Positions 63,286 to 64,000 of a stretch of 64,000 bases of DNA are shown in pieces. Position 1 is the first letter of the stretch. Each line of letters begins with the position of its first letter. The stretch covers positions 1 through 64,000 of the forward strand of contig LGEZ01000004.1 in the NCBI GenBank assembly GCA_001508005.1, in the 5' to 3' direction. Below the pieces are notes generated by a model. It saw only the letters and a list, made by a program, of their open reading frames with translations, made no database searches and was not told the DNA's origin. This stretch comes from Clostridia bacterium 41_269 (lineage in GTDB: Bacteria; Bacillota; DTU086). The position numbers and the translations under genes were made by a program.

Positions 63286-64000
63286 TTGGCTGATACAATA
63301 ATGGGCTTAATTTTGCTTATCCCCATCATTGGAGCGCTTGGTGTACTGTTTGTTAATCCGTCTAGAGTTAGAGCCTTTTCAGGAGGAACAGCAGCTGTTG
63401 TTACAGTGCTTTCACTATGGCTGACATTTTTACAATGGGGAAATGCTCCAATAGAAGTTTCCTGGCCGTGGATTGAAGGATTGGGAATAGATTTTTCCTT
63501 TAGAATTGATGGGCTTTCAACAATAGCAATGGTTGCGGCATCTGCTCTTACAGCTCTTGCAATAGCCTTTATGCCTCACGAATATAAAAGCAAAGAAGTT
63601 GAGCAGCCATCATTTTACGGCTGGATGATGGTCTTTTTAGCAGCAATGAATGGTGTAGCAATGGCAGCAAACACGATTCAATTTTATCTATTCTGGGAAG
63701 CACTACTTATTCCATCCACTGCAATGCTTGCATTCTGGGGCGACCGTGAGGATAGGGGTAAGATAGCTCTTAAGTACTTTGTATATACTCACGTCGGTGC
63801 AGTGTTGATACTCCTAGCGATTTTATGGGTTTTCACAGTAAAAGGAGTTACAGATATCTATGCATTTAGAGAAGCTCTAGCTGACGTAGATCCTTCTATT
63901 TTAAAAGTATTGGTATGGTTGTTCGTGTTGGGATTTGGATTTAAGCTTGCAATGTTTCCGTTCCACAGCTGGCTTCCAGATACTTACGAAGCTGCACCTC
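63286..64000 (+). CDS. nuoM: NuoM-like antiporter subunit (cut by window end)
   Basis: An open frame starts at TTG 63286, seven bases after AAGGGGGG, and runs to the window edge (238 codons seen). Helices and motifs fit NuoM: FSFRIDGLSTIAMVAAS near residue 66, TIQFYLFWEALLIPSTAMLAFWG with the functional Glu near 130, YTHVGAVLILLAILW, and FKLAMFPFHSWLPDTYEAAP at the cut. Fourth large or small membrane subunit in the operon; the rest lies outside the window. Confidence 0.9.
   Translation, partial: MADTIMGLILLIPIIGALGVLFVNPSRVRAFSGGTAAVVTVLSLWLTFLQWGNAPIEVSWPWIEGLGIDFSFRIDGLSTIAMVAASALTALAIAFMPHEYKSKEVEQPSFYGWMMVFLAAMNGVAMAANTIQFYLFWEALLIPSTAMLAFWGDREDRGKIALKYFVYTHVGAVLILLAILWVFTVKGVTDIYAFREALADVDPSILKVLVWLFVLGFGFKLAMFPFHSWLPDTYEAAP

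Overview
The window looks like chromosome of an anaerobic, spore-forming Clostridia-type Bacillota. Supporting signs: A+T-rich DNA, AGGAGG-type ribosome sites with many TTG and GTG starts, three sporulation or germination blocks (gerK-type receptor; gerM; prkA-yhbH-spoVR), a T-box valyl-tRNA synthetase leader, a full hypABFCDE nickel-hydrogenase maturation operon, a TRAP transporter and a respiratory-complex-I/Mrp-like operon. The species cannot be named from what is visible.

Layout. 1-2.9 kb: small unknown protein, acyl-CoA synthetase, bioY under a probable BirA operator. 3.0-7.0 kb: spore germinant receptor operon (A subunit frameshifted, then C, then B). 7.1-9.2 kb: tRNA-Ala, a long gene-poor stretch, and an orphan CARF-HEPN (Csx1/TM1812-type) CRISPR-associated RNase with a damaged N-terminus. 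9.3-14.3 kb: SPL-like radical SAM protein, FMN glutamate-synthase-like protein, large secreted PQQ-propeller/SLH protein. 14.5-18.1 kb: acuB-acuC-acuA and queG. 18.2-25.8 kb: a two-component system (kinase frameshifted) running into hypABFCDE and a small His-rich protein. 25.8-31.1 kb: cupin-type glucose-6-phosphate isomerase and prkA-yhbH-spoVR. 31.3-34.9 kb: phenylacetate-CoA ligase, ACT-domain protein, hisC-like aminotransferase, LytTR regulator. 35.1-41.2 kb: gerM-like lipoprotein, cell-wall amidase, UPF0316 protein, murI, metallo-beta-lactamase-fold protein, rph, rdgB. 41.3-42.2 kb: six tRNA genes in two transcription units (Gly-Arg; His-Gln-Lys-Leu). 42.5-52.3 kb: protein quality control (tig, clpP, clpX, lonB, lonA) with metK and an FmdB zinc ribbon. 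52.3-56 kb: broken small membrane protein and a DctPQM TRAP transporter. 56-60.3 kb: T-box leader, valS, folC. 60.4-64 kb: start of an ion-pumping membrane complex operon (NuoJ/MbhD-, MbhE-, NuoK-, NuoL- and NuoM-like), cut by the window end.

The genes fit a heterotrophic or syntrophic anaerobe that activates acids with CoA, handles hydrogen through a nickel hydrogenase, conserves energy with a membrane ion-pumping complex and forms spores. The main anomaly is recurrent: four otherwise well-preserved proteins (GerKA, CARF-HEPN, histidine kinase, TIGR04086-like protein) are each broken by a one-base difference in a mononucleotide run. This suggests homopolymer sequencing error or slippage. The least explained region is 7.1-9.2 kb, which combines tandem and direct repeats around tRNA-Ala, a decayed membrane ORF and the orphan CARF-HEPN nuclease with no CRISPR array in view.
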